Assembly: GCA_950106755.1 (NCBI GenBank)
Contig: OX467087.1
Coordinates: 20,774,047-20,838,046, forward strand
Source: Climacium dendroides
Lineage: Eukaryota; Streptophyta; Bryopsida; Hypnales; Climaciaceae
Reading direction: 5' to 3'
DNA: 64,000 bases
Made by a program: the position numbers and the translations under genes. Each line of letters starts with the position of its first letter. Position 1 is the first letter of the stretch. Below are positions 24,615 to 35,700 of the stretch, piece after piece. The notes under the pieces were generated by a model. The model saw nothing but the letters and a program-made list of their open reading frames with translations, had not been told where the DNA came from and made no database searches.

Positions 24615-24990
24615 GCAAGAGCCCTAGCATTGCAACTTCACAACCAACCAAGGACTATGTACAACTTTCTAAATTTCCCAACCAACTATGTTGTTATTGG
24701 TTGGTTGGAAAATTTGAGAGTTATTAGCCAATTGGAAAATTGCAATGCTAGTGTTATTACCCTAGTGTTGCAACTTTGTAGCCAATCAATGACTATTTGC
24801 AACTTCCCAACAAGTCCAGTTAGCCAATGACACTAGCATTTGCAATGACATTAGCATTTGCAACTTCCCAGTTAGTAATGACACTAGCAATGACACTAGC
24901 ATTGCAACTTCCTAGTTAGCCAATGACACTAACATTGCAACTTCACAATTAGTAATGACACTAGCATGGCAACTTCCCAACCAACCAATG
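24615..24990. repeat. Irregular tandem repeat of AATGACACTAGCA / GCAACTTCCCA words
   Basis: Words such as AATGACACTAGCATTGCAAC and CTTCCCAGTTAGTAATGACA recur many times at irregular spacing, densest at 24820-24990. It lies just before the GC-rich gene island. Confidence 0.75.
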
Positions 24991-25149
24991 ATTCTTTGTA
25001 CATTAAACTAAATTCATATTCACTCTAAGTAGGAATCCATTGAGGAATTATCCCAAGTCTCCTCAAGGCAAAATGGTTCAGACTGGTTACCCATGTTATG
25101 TAAAACCACTGTGAAATCCATTACTCTCATTTACATTTACAGCACCTAA

Positions 25150-26283
25150 CTTCAAGGATGCCAGCCAGTCAGTGTTCGACTTCAGCCAGTCCCGAGTCCA
25201 GACCCGTGTTGCATATGAACATTCTCCGGAGTTCCTGTTTTGGGCTCCTAGCCCCAACCAAGAGCCCTATCGGAAGCGCGCAGGTGAACGAGACGATAGG
25301 GTAGGCGGCGTGGCCGATCACATGGACTACTCCAGTAGTAGGGTCCCCACACTCCAGCTACAGGACGTTGCTCAAATAGAAACTTACCTCGCGGAATAAA
25401 CAGCCACTTCAGACTCAGCTGTTGACCCTCCCGAGTCTCATCCACTACCCAACTTCCAGCAGCGTAGGGTACGGGAGTAGCTTGCGCACTGTACTTGCTA
25501 GCCTCTCTCCTGGGAGCTAGATTCTAGCATTGTAGACCTGTCTCGGCATCGGACGGCAGGGCCCATCGCCGCTCCTACCTCCATGGCACTCGGCAGCACA
25601 ACTAAGAACACGACGAACAAGGGTTCACTCGATCCGTCGACTTCACTAAAAGCTTGAGACGAAACTGCTCTCGAGCAGCTGTGGTGTCAGTGGGCGGATA
25701 TATTCTAAGTTTAGGTGAGCTGTTCCTCCATGCAACACATTTGAATGAGCCCAAGAGGACCATGTGCGAAATCTTGTACCGGTGTTTGATCATTTCCAAC
25801 TGGCAGATCGCTTGCTCGCTCGTGTGTGGGCACTCTCTCCACTTCCTGTTGCCAAAGTTTGAGTAGTTCCAGACTCACTCCAGTTCCGCAGCTTCAAAGG
25901 TGCGAGTTTGGATCCATTTTCTCCAAAATGTTGGGGCCATACTGTATCAATCGATCCTCGTGAAGAGAATTGGAGAGTTGTTTTTCTAGCTCTCTAGTTG
26001 GACTCCAGTGTTGGTAGTCGCTTCAGATTCCACTGCATTAATTAAGGATTTTGCGTTCTCCTACCCTTGAAGAATGTTGGTTTATTCGAGCCCGGATTCG
26101 AGTGGAAACTAACACCGTTTCGGTTTTTTGCAATGAAGAGCATTTTGATGTGTCGGCTTGTTCATGTGTGCTGATGTTGGAGTGGGTATTGTTGTTTCTC
26201 TGACACCAGCAGGCTCCGATCGAAATCCGCACCACCAGCGTCCTCCGAAATCTAGTGTCGACAACGTGAAGGTTTCCTCTTCA
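25150..26283 (+). promoter_or_regulatory. GC-rich upstream region of the bHLH gene, function unassigned
   Basis: Composition changes abruptly from AT-rich repeats to near-even GC at about 25150. The stretch probably holds the promoter and a long 5' leader of the bHLH gene. A 75-codon frame at 25172-25399 is open but resembles nothing I can name. Upstream ATGs (for example 26133, closed by a stop after about 13 codons) would be uORFs if the leader extends this far. An ATG at 26164, in frame with the gene, would add 40 residues. Confidence 0.4.
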
Positions 26284-27922
26284 ATGAGTCTCGGATTGAG
26301 AGTCGATGATTGCAACGACGTGCCGTCCATGGAGAATTGGTAACAACGACACCGTCCTCACTGTCAACAATTGTTGGTAGCACTATTACTCTGAAATTTT
26401 TCTCTAGGGAATTAAGCTCTCGCAATCTCAAAGGAGCCGAGGTCAAGTAGGATTCCCATGTACAGCGAGAATGCAAAGCTGGGAAAATATCAAGGTTTAT
26501 GAAGAGTTGTTTGAATAGTTCTTTCCGGGGTTGATTGCAGGTTAAATGCGGGAACCGATTGGACGGAGCACCATGGAATTAATATCGCAGCGACCACAAG
26601 CGCCGAAGAGCTCTTCTACGACCAGGTCACCCATCCAGACTCCACGAGTTCCTTGTTTGGGCCGCCGACGCGGCAGCAGGCTCTCACCACGCACCCATTT
26701 CTGAAGCTGGACACGCTGGAGCTTTGCAAGGAGTCGATTCCGCTGGTGCGAACCGGAAGCTCGAGCATGGTGGACTCCTCCAGCAACGAAGACGAGATTT
26801 CAACGGAGCACGTCGCAAATTCCACTGTGGTATCCGTTTCGACGAGTTTGCTGGATCGCGCCCCTGGCGAGGTCAATTTGGACAGCCCGCGCGGGCCGTT
26901 GTCACCGTCCGCGCTTCAGCTCGGGAAATCTCCCACGGGCACGAAGCGACCGTTCGACGATCTCGCCACACAAGCCTACTCTTCCTTTCCGGCGGCTATG
27001 GCGAACTCCACGTTCTTACCACCGGGCGCGGCCAGTGCTGTTGCTCCACAAGGGATAATATTCCCAACGCCGCTGACGCTGCCGAATGTGCCCAGCATGG
27101 AAGAAATTGCGCAGTCACGCCCCAAGCGACGCAACGTGAAAATCTCCACGGACCCGCAGAGCGTGGCGGCACGGCACCGGCGCGAGCGCATCAGCGACCG
27201 CGTTCGCGTGTTGCAGCATTTCGTGCCTGGGGGTACCAAGATGGACACGGCGTCCATGCTTGATGAAGCAATCCATTACGTCAAGTTCCTGCAGCAGCAA
27301 CTCCAGGTACTTGTGGTTTCACCGTCAGGTCACAGAGAATCAACTGGCATTCGACAAGTGAGACCTTGTAAACAAATAAGTGATAATTTTGGCTTGCTTT
27401 GTTCAAGAATAGTTATGTCAGATTGTTTTACAATCGAACTGGTAGTCCATCCCATAGCTGGTGTCCCTTGAACTATCGTTCCCTGAACTCATGGAGAGGT
27501 TAAGTTTAGGAAATCAACGTCTGTGCACCGATTCTTGGCCCCCAGTAGCAAAATTACTTTTCACCTGTTGACAGTCCGATTCCGAAGCCTGTGTGGCCCT
27601 GGCATGAATTTTTTGCGAGGTGACCTTCAATCCTTCCATCCTGATGCCATCTTACCCTTCTGAATTGCTGCAGGCATTTGAGCGAATCGGGAACGGTTAC
27701 GACCCTCGGTTCTTGACCCAAGGGGGTCCCGTGATGATGCCTCAGGTGAACAACAGCAGCTCCTCTCCAGCGCGCCCATTCGATCTAAACTGCGCGGTGT
27801 ACCAAACCTGTCCGTCCACGTCCGTGATGCAGTCCCAGCAACAGCCTCAAAACGTCACCACTTGGCCCACCTTCTGCAGCCAGGGCTTCCCGGATTCCTC
27901 CCAGGAGCAATTTTGTCACTAG
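26284..27922 (+). CDS. bHLH transcription factor, HECATE/INDEHISCENT type (subfamily VIIIb)
   Basis: A DNA-binding nuclear regulator. Proposed exons are 26284-26339, 26541-27306 and 27674-27922, giving 356 residues in one frame with GT-AG junctions. The bHLH domain (about 212-274) begins [20 protein letters not shown] and continues [32 protein letters not shown]. This is close to the angiosperm HEC/IND signature, where family members act in gynoecium, fruit and meristem development and in auxin and light responses. As in HEC proteins, the His and Glu that usually read the E-box are Gln and Ala (QSVAAR), so canonical E-box recognition is doubtful. The N-terminus is Ser/Pro-rich and the C-terminal exon Gln/Ser-rich. 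An intron falls just after helix 2; the angiosperm HEC genes I know are intronless. The first exon is inferred from phase fit; the start could instead be 26164. The gene converges on the RING gene. Confidence 0.82.
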
Positions 27923-29030
27923 CCTATCGACCGCCAATTCAATCGCATGCTTAGATTTCCAATCAGTAATACGAATTGCTGATCTGAAGAACCCACCGCA
28001 TCCCGAAGGAGACTGAAGCGTGTGCTTCTGCCATCAATTGGAGGCTATTTTGAGGGAGATTAGTTAGCATGCGTCGCTCGAGTGACTTCCGAGCTTCCAT
28101 GTCTGTCTGCTAAGGATCTAATGAATCAACGCTCCTGTTCTATAATTCTCTGATACCATGAAGAGAATCTTGCGTACTAAACGAAAACTGGAGACGAAGC
28201 CACTGCGAGAGGGATGAAGTGATGGATAATCAAACCAACCCCTTACCCGCCTTTTCTCGTCAGCGGTTTCTTAGCAGCAATTTTGCGAGTCTTAAATTTT
28301 GCACCTTTTTTCCTTGTACAGTAGCCTTTTAGATAGTGTAGATTTTAGAATCTAGCCCTTTACTTGCCCAGTCGCCCATTGTTCGGCAAATACCTCAAAT
28401 CAGTTGGGAGTATACTGAAAGGGGCGTACCAGAGGAAGTAGTCGAAGGGTAGTGACCTTAATCTCTCTCCTGTTTGTTCTTGCATTGATATGGATGCAGC
28501 GTCACTCCTTATATGGGTTCTCACGAGCGTTGTTATTGTTCTTCTCCTCTCGTATTGTGTAGTCACCGGAACCGACTGTAGTGGTTCTCGAAATCGTTAG
28601 CGTCTGTTCTGATGTTCCACCTATTATATCGCCCGTGGCGCGTCAGAGGTCGGAGGTCGGATGATATTTTGTACCAAGATGTACGTATGCAATGCCGAAG
28701 AATTGCATTATCTGTCTTCGAGTTGGGCTAGCTCCACCGTTGCTGAATTATAAAGAAACTTCGATTTGCGTTTTCTAGCTCTCGTCTCCAAAGGCTTAAT
28801 TGTCTTGAGTTCTGTGTTGTAGACTTACCATATGTGATTTTTGTCGTGGTGAATGGTGTATGATGTCAACTTGAAAGGTATCATTGCAGGCTCACGATTT
28901 TGGTCACCAGTGCACATGGCCAAAATGTCGAGCGCTGTTGACGTCTGAAGCCCGTCGCTCGAGAGTTGATGTGATCTGAATAGTAACAGCAAATGAAGGA
29001 AATTTCTAGAATGCTGGATCCAGAATTAAC
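27923..29030. other. Convergent intergenic region (3' UTRs)
   Basis: GC-balanced DNA between two genes pointing at each other; it probably holds both 3' untranslated regions. No coding pattern and no repeat seen. Confidence 0.5.
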
Positions 29031-32000
29031 TCATAAAAAGTTTCTGACTCGTTTATAAGTCAAGTTTTCTCTGAAATTGTTGGACAACGGCAGGAACGTC
29101 AACGGCAGTTCGTCTGCGCTTGTAATGTAGGAACTGAGAGGAAAGTTTGTCCATGCGTGCACCCCTTTCTGCTTCACCAATACCTGATCGGCATATCGAG
29201 CAGCCTCTTCAGGGGTATCTGTGGAGGACAAAGGAACATGAGAATGGCATCTTTCTTGTTCTTAAGTTCTTCGAAACAAACCAAGAACTGCCAATTTAAG
29301 TGCACATTGATTTGCATTGAATTACTATGGTGTGTTTCCCAACACCGTATACTAAACTATGTTTTTCCTGTCTTTCTTTAGACGTTGCATGAGAAGTTTA
29401 GGGACAAGGCATCTTCCTCAGATAGAATCTTTAGCATGTGACAGTTTTCATTGCTGGCTATAAGGTTTCTACTTAATTGGCATTGATTAGAAATACAGAT
29501 GTATGGTCCAGGTGGAATTATAGGGTTAAAGAACCAGGTGGAGTTACCTCATATATTGTAAGCAGGAATGGGATTAGTACATACCAAAGGTTTGCGGAAA
29601 TGCACGTATTGGTTTGCACGTCATTGCATTGCTGGATTGACCTGGGTCATTGCGCACGGTCGAAAAATACCTCGTGCGAGTCATGCCTGTCTTTTTTGTT
29701 GACCGTCGCCTGACACAGTACAACATGCGACCGATTATGAGTTTTGCTGACATGTCAACCTGTAGGGTAATCATTTTGAAGCCTTCAAGACAGATTAGAA
29801 TGTAGGCATCCTCACCGGCCAACGTGTTTGTAGTTGACTGAACCGTCCTTCAATAATCCTCTCCCTCTGCTCACCATTTTCACAAGGTTGCTCGAGTTAG
29901 AAGCTGTGAGTGCTCAAGAAAATTAGAATCTACCCAACAAAATCCATTGCCAGGTCTGTTGGATTCAACATCTCAGCTTGATATAAGACCTGCCTTAGTC
30001 TTAACTCGCAGACGACGTCCACGTGATGCCTGCCCTTCCATCTTTCCAACTCTTCTGCATACTTGTCGGCCTGAAATCAAACACAGTATCTCTTAGTGTA
30101 ATTCGGACAAGTGAATTATAGCCGAGAATCGCTTCAGATGAAAGACTCAGATTTCGGGCAGTGAGCCTAATACATCTCGGTTTGTCCAGCCATACCATGA
30201 TAAACTGTTAAAAACCGGTTGACCTGAATATATCTAACCAAAGAAAAATATCTAAATGTGTACGACATGCTTACAGTGAAGGGCGCAAGGTCCATTTGAG
30301 TATGTGGTCCTTCATGCACCAGTGTCACCAGGTTATGCGCATCCTTCGCTTCCTCGAATGTTGGATACTCCCCTGCATATTGATAATGTCTAAAATTTCA
30401 GTACAATGATTTAATCACGCTTACATATTGCATAGAAACTTCAGGTAAATCCAGCTGGCAACTCTGAGAGGATATATGACTATTGACCCAGATAATGACA
30501 TAGGACTGCACTGAACCCTTAAACAACACTGCTGGGGGAATGGATGGGCTACTTGCATATGTGCTCATAACTTGAGATGCGGAAGTTGTCCAATCAGGTG
30601 AATATCATAAAATGGTGCCACAGTTCGGGCAGTTGATCGGGTACCTAGGAAGACAGCACTGTCGTCTTCTAACCAATATGACGGTCTGTAGTAAGCCGTA
30701 AACCTTTCCTCAACTCCATCGAATCGCCTATACATTTTGATGAAAGCCAGGGTTAGTTGCTGACTGTACTGCCACCAGCATTTGCATTGCACATTAACGA
30801 TTCAAGGAATGAATCAGTACACACTCAAAAAGCATAATGTTTTCAGTGCAGTTTAAATTAGTCTCTGCAATAATAGCTATTCAGTGTGTTTATAAGCTAC
30901 ACCCACATGGCGACACCGTTGTGGTCCACAACCAACGTCTTCTCTCTTCCCCGCTTCCGGCTGAACTGCTGCTCGGATTCAATGGCGACAGCTGCATCAA
31001 CAGACGCTCTCGATTCTGCAAGACCTTCGTTTGGCAAAAAGCCATGAAAAGGATCACTCTGGTCGTGACTCTCTGGTTGCCATTCGTCAAGGAGCACTGG
31101 TTGGTATTCCTGCTGCGTAGCTCGATCACTCTCTGGTTGCCATACTTCAAGGTGCCCTGGTTGGTATTCCTGCTGCGCAGCTCCATCCAGCCCATGTGTT
31201 CCGTGCTGCACGGTATCAAAATTCTGAGAAGTGACCAAGGTAGGCAGATATTTCTGCTGATACATCATCGACTCTGGAGCATATTCAAATTCATCATCTT
31301 TTCTAGATTCCACATTACTCTCAGCGATAGCATATGATCTCGCGACATGGGCATCCATACTCAATAGGGTACTACATTGCGGGCACGGTTTTGCTCCGTC
31401 TTCAAGCCATCGGGAAAGACATGACTGACAGAAAACATGACCGCAAGGAGTTTCAACTCGATCGCTCACGCAGTAGGCCAGGCAGATTTTGCAAGTCGAG
31501 AAACTATTGGAGGGCTCCTGTTCATGTCGATCTCCTTCAACCTGACCAGATATATGGGTTTCCACTGGGAGCTCAAAGCTTTGAAATACATGGCCTCTTT
31601 CTGACCACACTTCGTTCGGCTTGCCCCTGTAAAGACAATTAAAATTTGAACTAGGTGCAGAATAAGAGGATTGACTATTGAGAGAGTCGTGATAGCTTTG
31701 TAATTGGTAAGGTTCTGGTTGGTAAAGATCGACATTAGCCTGCAGAACGTTACCAGGATCCTGTGCACTGGGTGACAATCCTATTTTCCAGCTTTCGTTG
31801 TCTGAGAGCAACCAATTATGCAAATGATTTAACTCTTGAAGACATCCTTCAGTTACAAGTGGAGCCACTGCTTCCAAGCCCTGATCCTGCAAATCCCCTG
31901 ATGGACCTTCAATCGTACTAGGCTCCGACGACGAAAGTTCTGTGATTGCATCCTGAAACAGGACGTCATCATCCCATGAAGCAATTACGCGCCGCAAGTC

Positions 32001-32060
32001 ATCGAGCAAGTCGTCAGGTTCGACAATTGGCGTAAAGAATCGTCTCTCTTCGCAGTCCAT
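29031..32060 (-). CDS. RING-finger protein with AP2/ERF-like segments, unknown function
   Basis: Six proposed exons (32060-30903, 30759-30572, 30389-30275, 30070-29934, 29709-29585, 29218-29031) close in one frame as 636 residues. A C3HC4 RING lies near residues 190-235 (CKIC, then PCGHVFCQSC, then CPQC), so E3 ubiquitin-ligase activity is plausible. After it, a 20-residue motif is tandemly duplicated (QQEYQPGHLEVWQPESDRAT / QQEYQPVLLDEWQPES). The later exons encode segments resembling the AP2/ERF fold: RRFDGVEERFTAYYRPSYW with VFLGTRSTARTVAPFYD; YPTFEEAKDAHNLV with HEGP; ADKYAEELERWKGRHHVDVV; and FDTPEEAARYADQVLVKQKG with AWTNFPLSSY. They are degenerate, and DNA binding is unproven. I know of no named plant family with this architecture. 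The acceptor of exon 2 (30759 or 30768) is the weakest junction. The start is the first ATG of the long first exon. Confidence 0.7.
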
Positions 32061-32708
32061 TTTTGGAGGTTGAAACTCAACACGCAACTGAAAGGAAGAT
32101 CAATTAGAATCTGAATAGTGTAGAGATGCAATACTTCTTTGCTTGGGCACTTCGTAGCAGTAGATCGAACCAATGATGAACCTACAACTAGACCAAAATT
32201 TTAAGGAACTTACAGAGAACGTGTAGACTAACGGTCGAGGCTTCATCTCAACGTTTCCATTCTTGAGACCTTAGGGCCCCGCTTCTCATTTTTCGGTTTG
32301 ACCACGAAACAGAAGTCCGAGTGAACTCGAAGTGGGGTAACTCTCATGCACGTAAATTTACACTCAAGGTCATGGAACAAAATTTATACCAGTCTCAACA
32401 GCATATAACGTCCCCATGCCAATCATCACCATGTGGAGATTAAGCAACTTAAATGTAATCTGAGCAGTCAACCCAAGTTAGCATAGAAAGGAAATGGAAC
32501 AGAGATTAGGAAATATTTTACGAAGAATGCTTCCAATGGGCTCATATTAACATCGCAAGTCTTGCGACTAAATTAAGATCAACACGAGAACTCATCGTTC
32601 CCCAAAATGAGAGCTGCTTGGATCATATTCTACTAACACCTACACTAATCTCTATCTGAACTAAAGGGACAGATAGCAGCAACGTGAATGAGTGGTAGGA
32701 GTACTGGT
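32061..32708. other. Intergenic region between TPLATE 3' end and RING gene 5' end
   Basis: About 650 bases separating two genes on the minus strand. It probably holds the TPLATE 3' UTR and the RING gene promoter and leader. A polypyrimidine-AG just before position 32088 (minus strand) could be a leader-intron acceptor. No other feature seen. Confidence 0.5.
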
Positions 32709-35700
32709 CTAGTTTACAACTTGCTGGAGACGAAACGTCTGCCACTCATGCAGTACAGCCGATTGCAATGCCTGATGCTCCATATCTTCAGGAGAGGGTA
32801 GGAAAAGCGTGGTAGGCTTCTTCTTCGGCTTTGTTTCTAGGCCTGGCAGCAAGCTATCATCTTCCGAGTCCGAGTCTAGTTCAGGTTCGGACTGAGCTGG
32901 TCGCTTAGCCCTAATGACAGCCAGAATTTCCATTAACCTTTTTAGCTTGTCAGCAGCAGCCGCCTGTCACAAGGAATATCAAAAGTCGTCCGGTTTGGTT
33001 AGCATAAACATGTGGAAAAGTAGCTGTAATATCGGCAAGTTCTAGAAACAATTGACTAATTTCAATGTTCTATTAAGTTTCACGCTCACACAGAATACAA
33101 AGGGATGGAAACATAATGCAGAATCAACTTTGCCAGGGAACTAACCTCCACTTCCTCGTCAGAAACCCCCCGGACAGCACTATCAGTCAAATCATCAAGC
33201 CAGGTTTGAACGTCAGCACTAATCTCATCCACAAGTTTTCCCGATGATGCCCTCACCACGAACTTGCATACCATGGTCTTTGTCTCTTCACCTAGATCCA
33301 CATCTCCACTTACTTCACTTGCTCCAAAGATCATCATGCCCACTAGGTCACCATACCAGGACTTAGCAGCATAGCAAATCTGCAGAGGCACCGTCTCAAT
33401 AACGAGTCCCAGAGAATTATTTGATTCAAGAGAAGGCAGATAGCACGATCAATTTGCAGGACGGCAGAAACGGATATGGATATCACAAGGGTCATTTATT
33501 TCTTTTCGGAATCGCGGTTACTGTAGAGTGAACACAAGCACAACAGCCTTAGGCGTTGGTCAAAGAATTAAATGAGCGACCATAAACCAAGTTATTACAT
33601 ACAGAAAAAATAAGATGCAACTTCAAATAAGCATACCTGAAATCCTGCCACAGTCCGTAAGACGTGGGAGCACACTTTATGGAATGGTTTCGATGATAAA
33701 GCCTTTAACCCTGAAAGAATCGGTAGAACAGCCGGTTCAATGTACCCTCCAGAAACTATTGCTGACTTGAGCCCAACACTTTCGTACGTGTAGGCGCCTG
33801 TGTATTCAGCAATTGCAGGAAGGCTTGGCCAAATCCTGAAAAACTCCACAGGGGAGAGAGCATATGGAACCAAAAGTTCAATGAGAGGTAGGCGATACGA
33901 TCCACAACGTAAGACGATGGGTTCCCCAGACTCAGATGTGTAATTTTTCCGCAGTCTCGCTCGATGACTTCCTTCCTCGACAGAGCCTTCACCGTCTTCT
34001 CCATTGCCCAATCCAACTCCACCGAAAAATGGATAATATAAGAGTTGTACACACAAGGAACAACGCTCAAATCGTGATACTCCGACAGTAACACTGGAAA
34101 GAACTGGAACCTACATAGATAACATAGACAACACAAGAAACGGTTAATGCCTATAAAGTGACCTTTGATTGCTGTCAAGGTAATATCTGGATTTCCATCT
34201 GGATTTCTCCATATAAAAGAAATGCACTCCTATTATCAAAATCAGTAGTTTCACCCACCATGATGATAATGTCTTAAATACCTTCACCTCTACTGCTCGA
34301 TTCTATCTTTACAGAAAAGAAATATGAGAACAAAAGCACACCTGCGATTGGAGTTGCTGTAGTTGGCGGACGCCCTGCGGAGAGCCATCCATAAATCGGA
34401 GAGCGCCAATGAGGCCAACACGAACATCTACCCGCTTAAGTTCTTGTTCAGTCAGGTTTAGAATCTGGAAGCATGCTCAAAGTGCACAATCACAAGTTAC
34501 AATCTGTTTCACAAACTAAAGGTCTGTAAGAAACAAGGCATTGAGGAGTCTTTCATCCTCTTCGTCAAAGATTTTAAATTATGATCAGATTCGTAATAAT
34601 GCATAAATCAAGCATCTTAAGGCATGTGACTTTCATACAGAAATGGCCGCAGGAGCTTTTCATACCTTCAGATGAAGAGTTAATCTCTTTTCGTGGGGAT
34701 CGGTCAAATGATACGCCTCAACATAGCAAGGATCACTACTGCCAGACAAAGTTTTGGGAATTGGCGGGGCCTTCAAATAAGTCATCCCAGACGTGGCCAA
34801 AGTAAGTTCACTCTGTGCAGGTCTCCAAAGCTCCTGGACAGCAGTGTGAACTAGATCTTCAAGCTTACGATCTTGAGCTGCCGATGCGTCGAAGTACTGG
34901 ACGGAGAGCTTGTGGTGAGTGAAAGGATAGTCGCCTGTAGCTCCTGAATTTCCTACCCATCTTAACAGGCGAAGAGCTATATTCTATTAGAAGGAAACGT
35001 CGCAACTTGCAGGAGACATGCACGTCTACAAGATCCGAAAATTCAAGGCTATCCGAGTAAGACTCTCAAAACGTGAGACCTATACCGAGAACTAACAGAC
35101 AACAATCATCCATTAAGAATTAGCTGGCCCCGACACACAATACAAACAAAGTGCGTACTGTGAGAGGGAAAGTAATAGAAACGGTGAGCATGCACCTAAA
35201 AAGTTGTGAGTATGGGAGCAACAGACGCCTAAAAACATCATGAACTAGTGCCTACGACTGAACAAAGAGACCATACCACAACTATCTAGTGAAAGAGAAT
35301 ATTTGCACATAAAAATAGCATGGCCAAGTAAGCGCTCGTCAAATTCCTCACACTACAAGTATGTTAATCAGGATCAGTAGCATGTTGGAAGTATCTTACT
35401 TGGAATCAGGATGTTTGGAGAGATATTTGAACTTCTGTAAAATGAGGCGGCATTGGTGCTTATTCACAGAATCAGCCAAAGCACTATTCCTGAAATCCTC
35501 GAGTTCTCTTGTCAACATCTGGCCTGCTCTCAAGTTTCTTGAACCTAGATGCTCAGAACTAACAAGTAAAGCTTGTACATCCTGTAACCTGCAGGACCAA
35601 GATAGTCAGATGAAAACCCTGATAATGGTACCAGGCAATACCAGCTCCACAACAATCAAAACCTGACCCTCAAGAATGTTGTGCACCTGTTGGTGACGGT

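Noticed and set aside
25172..25399. A 75-codon frame in the GC-rich start of the gene island
   Set aside because: Start codon is not ATG at the beginning of the frame and the peptide resembles nothing known; kept only as part of the bHLH upstream region.
30837..31642. Plus-strand frames of 100-166 codons
   Set aside because: Antisense to the RING gene exon, whose C3HC4 motif fixes the coding strand.
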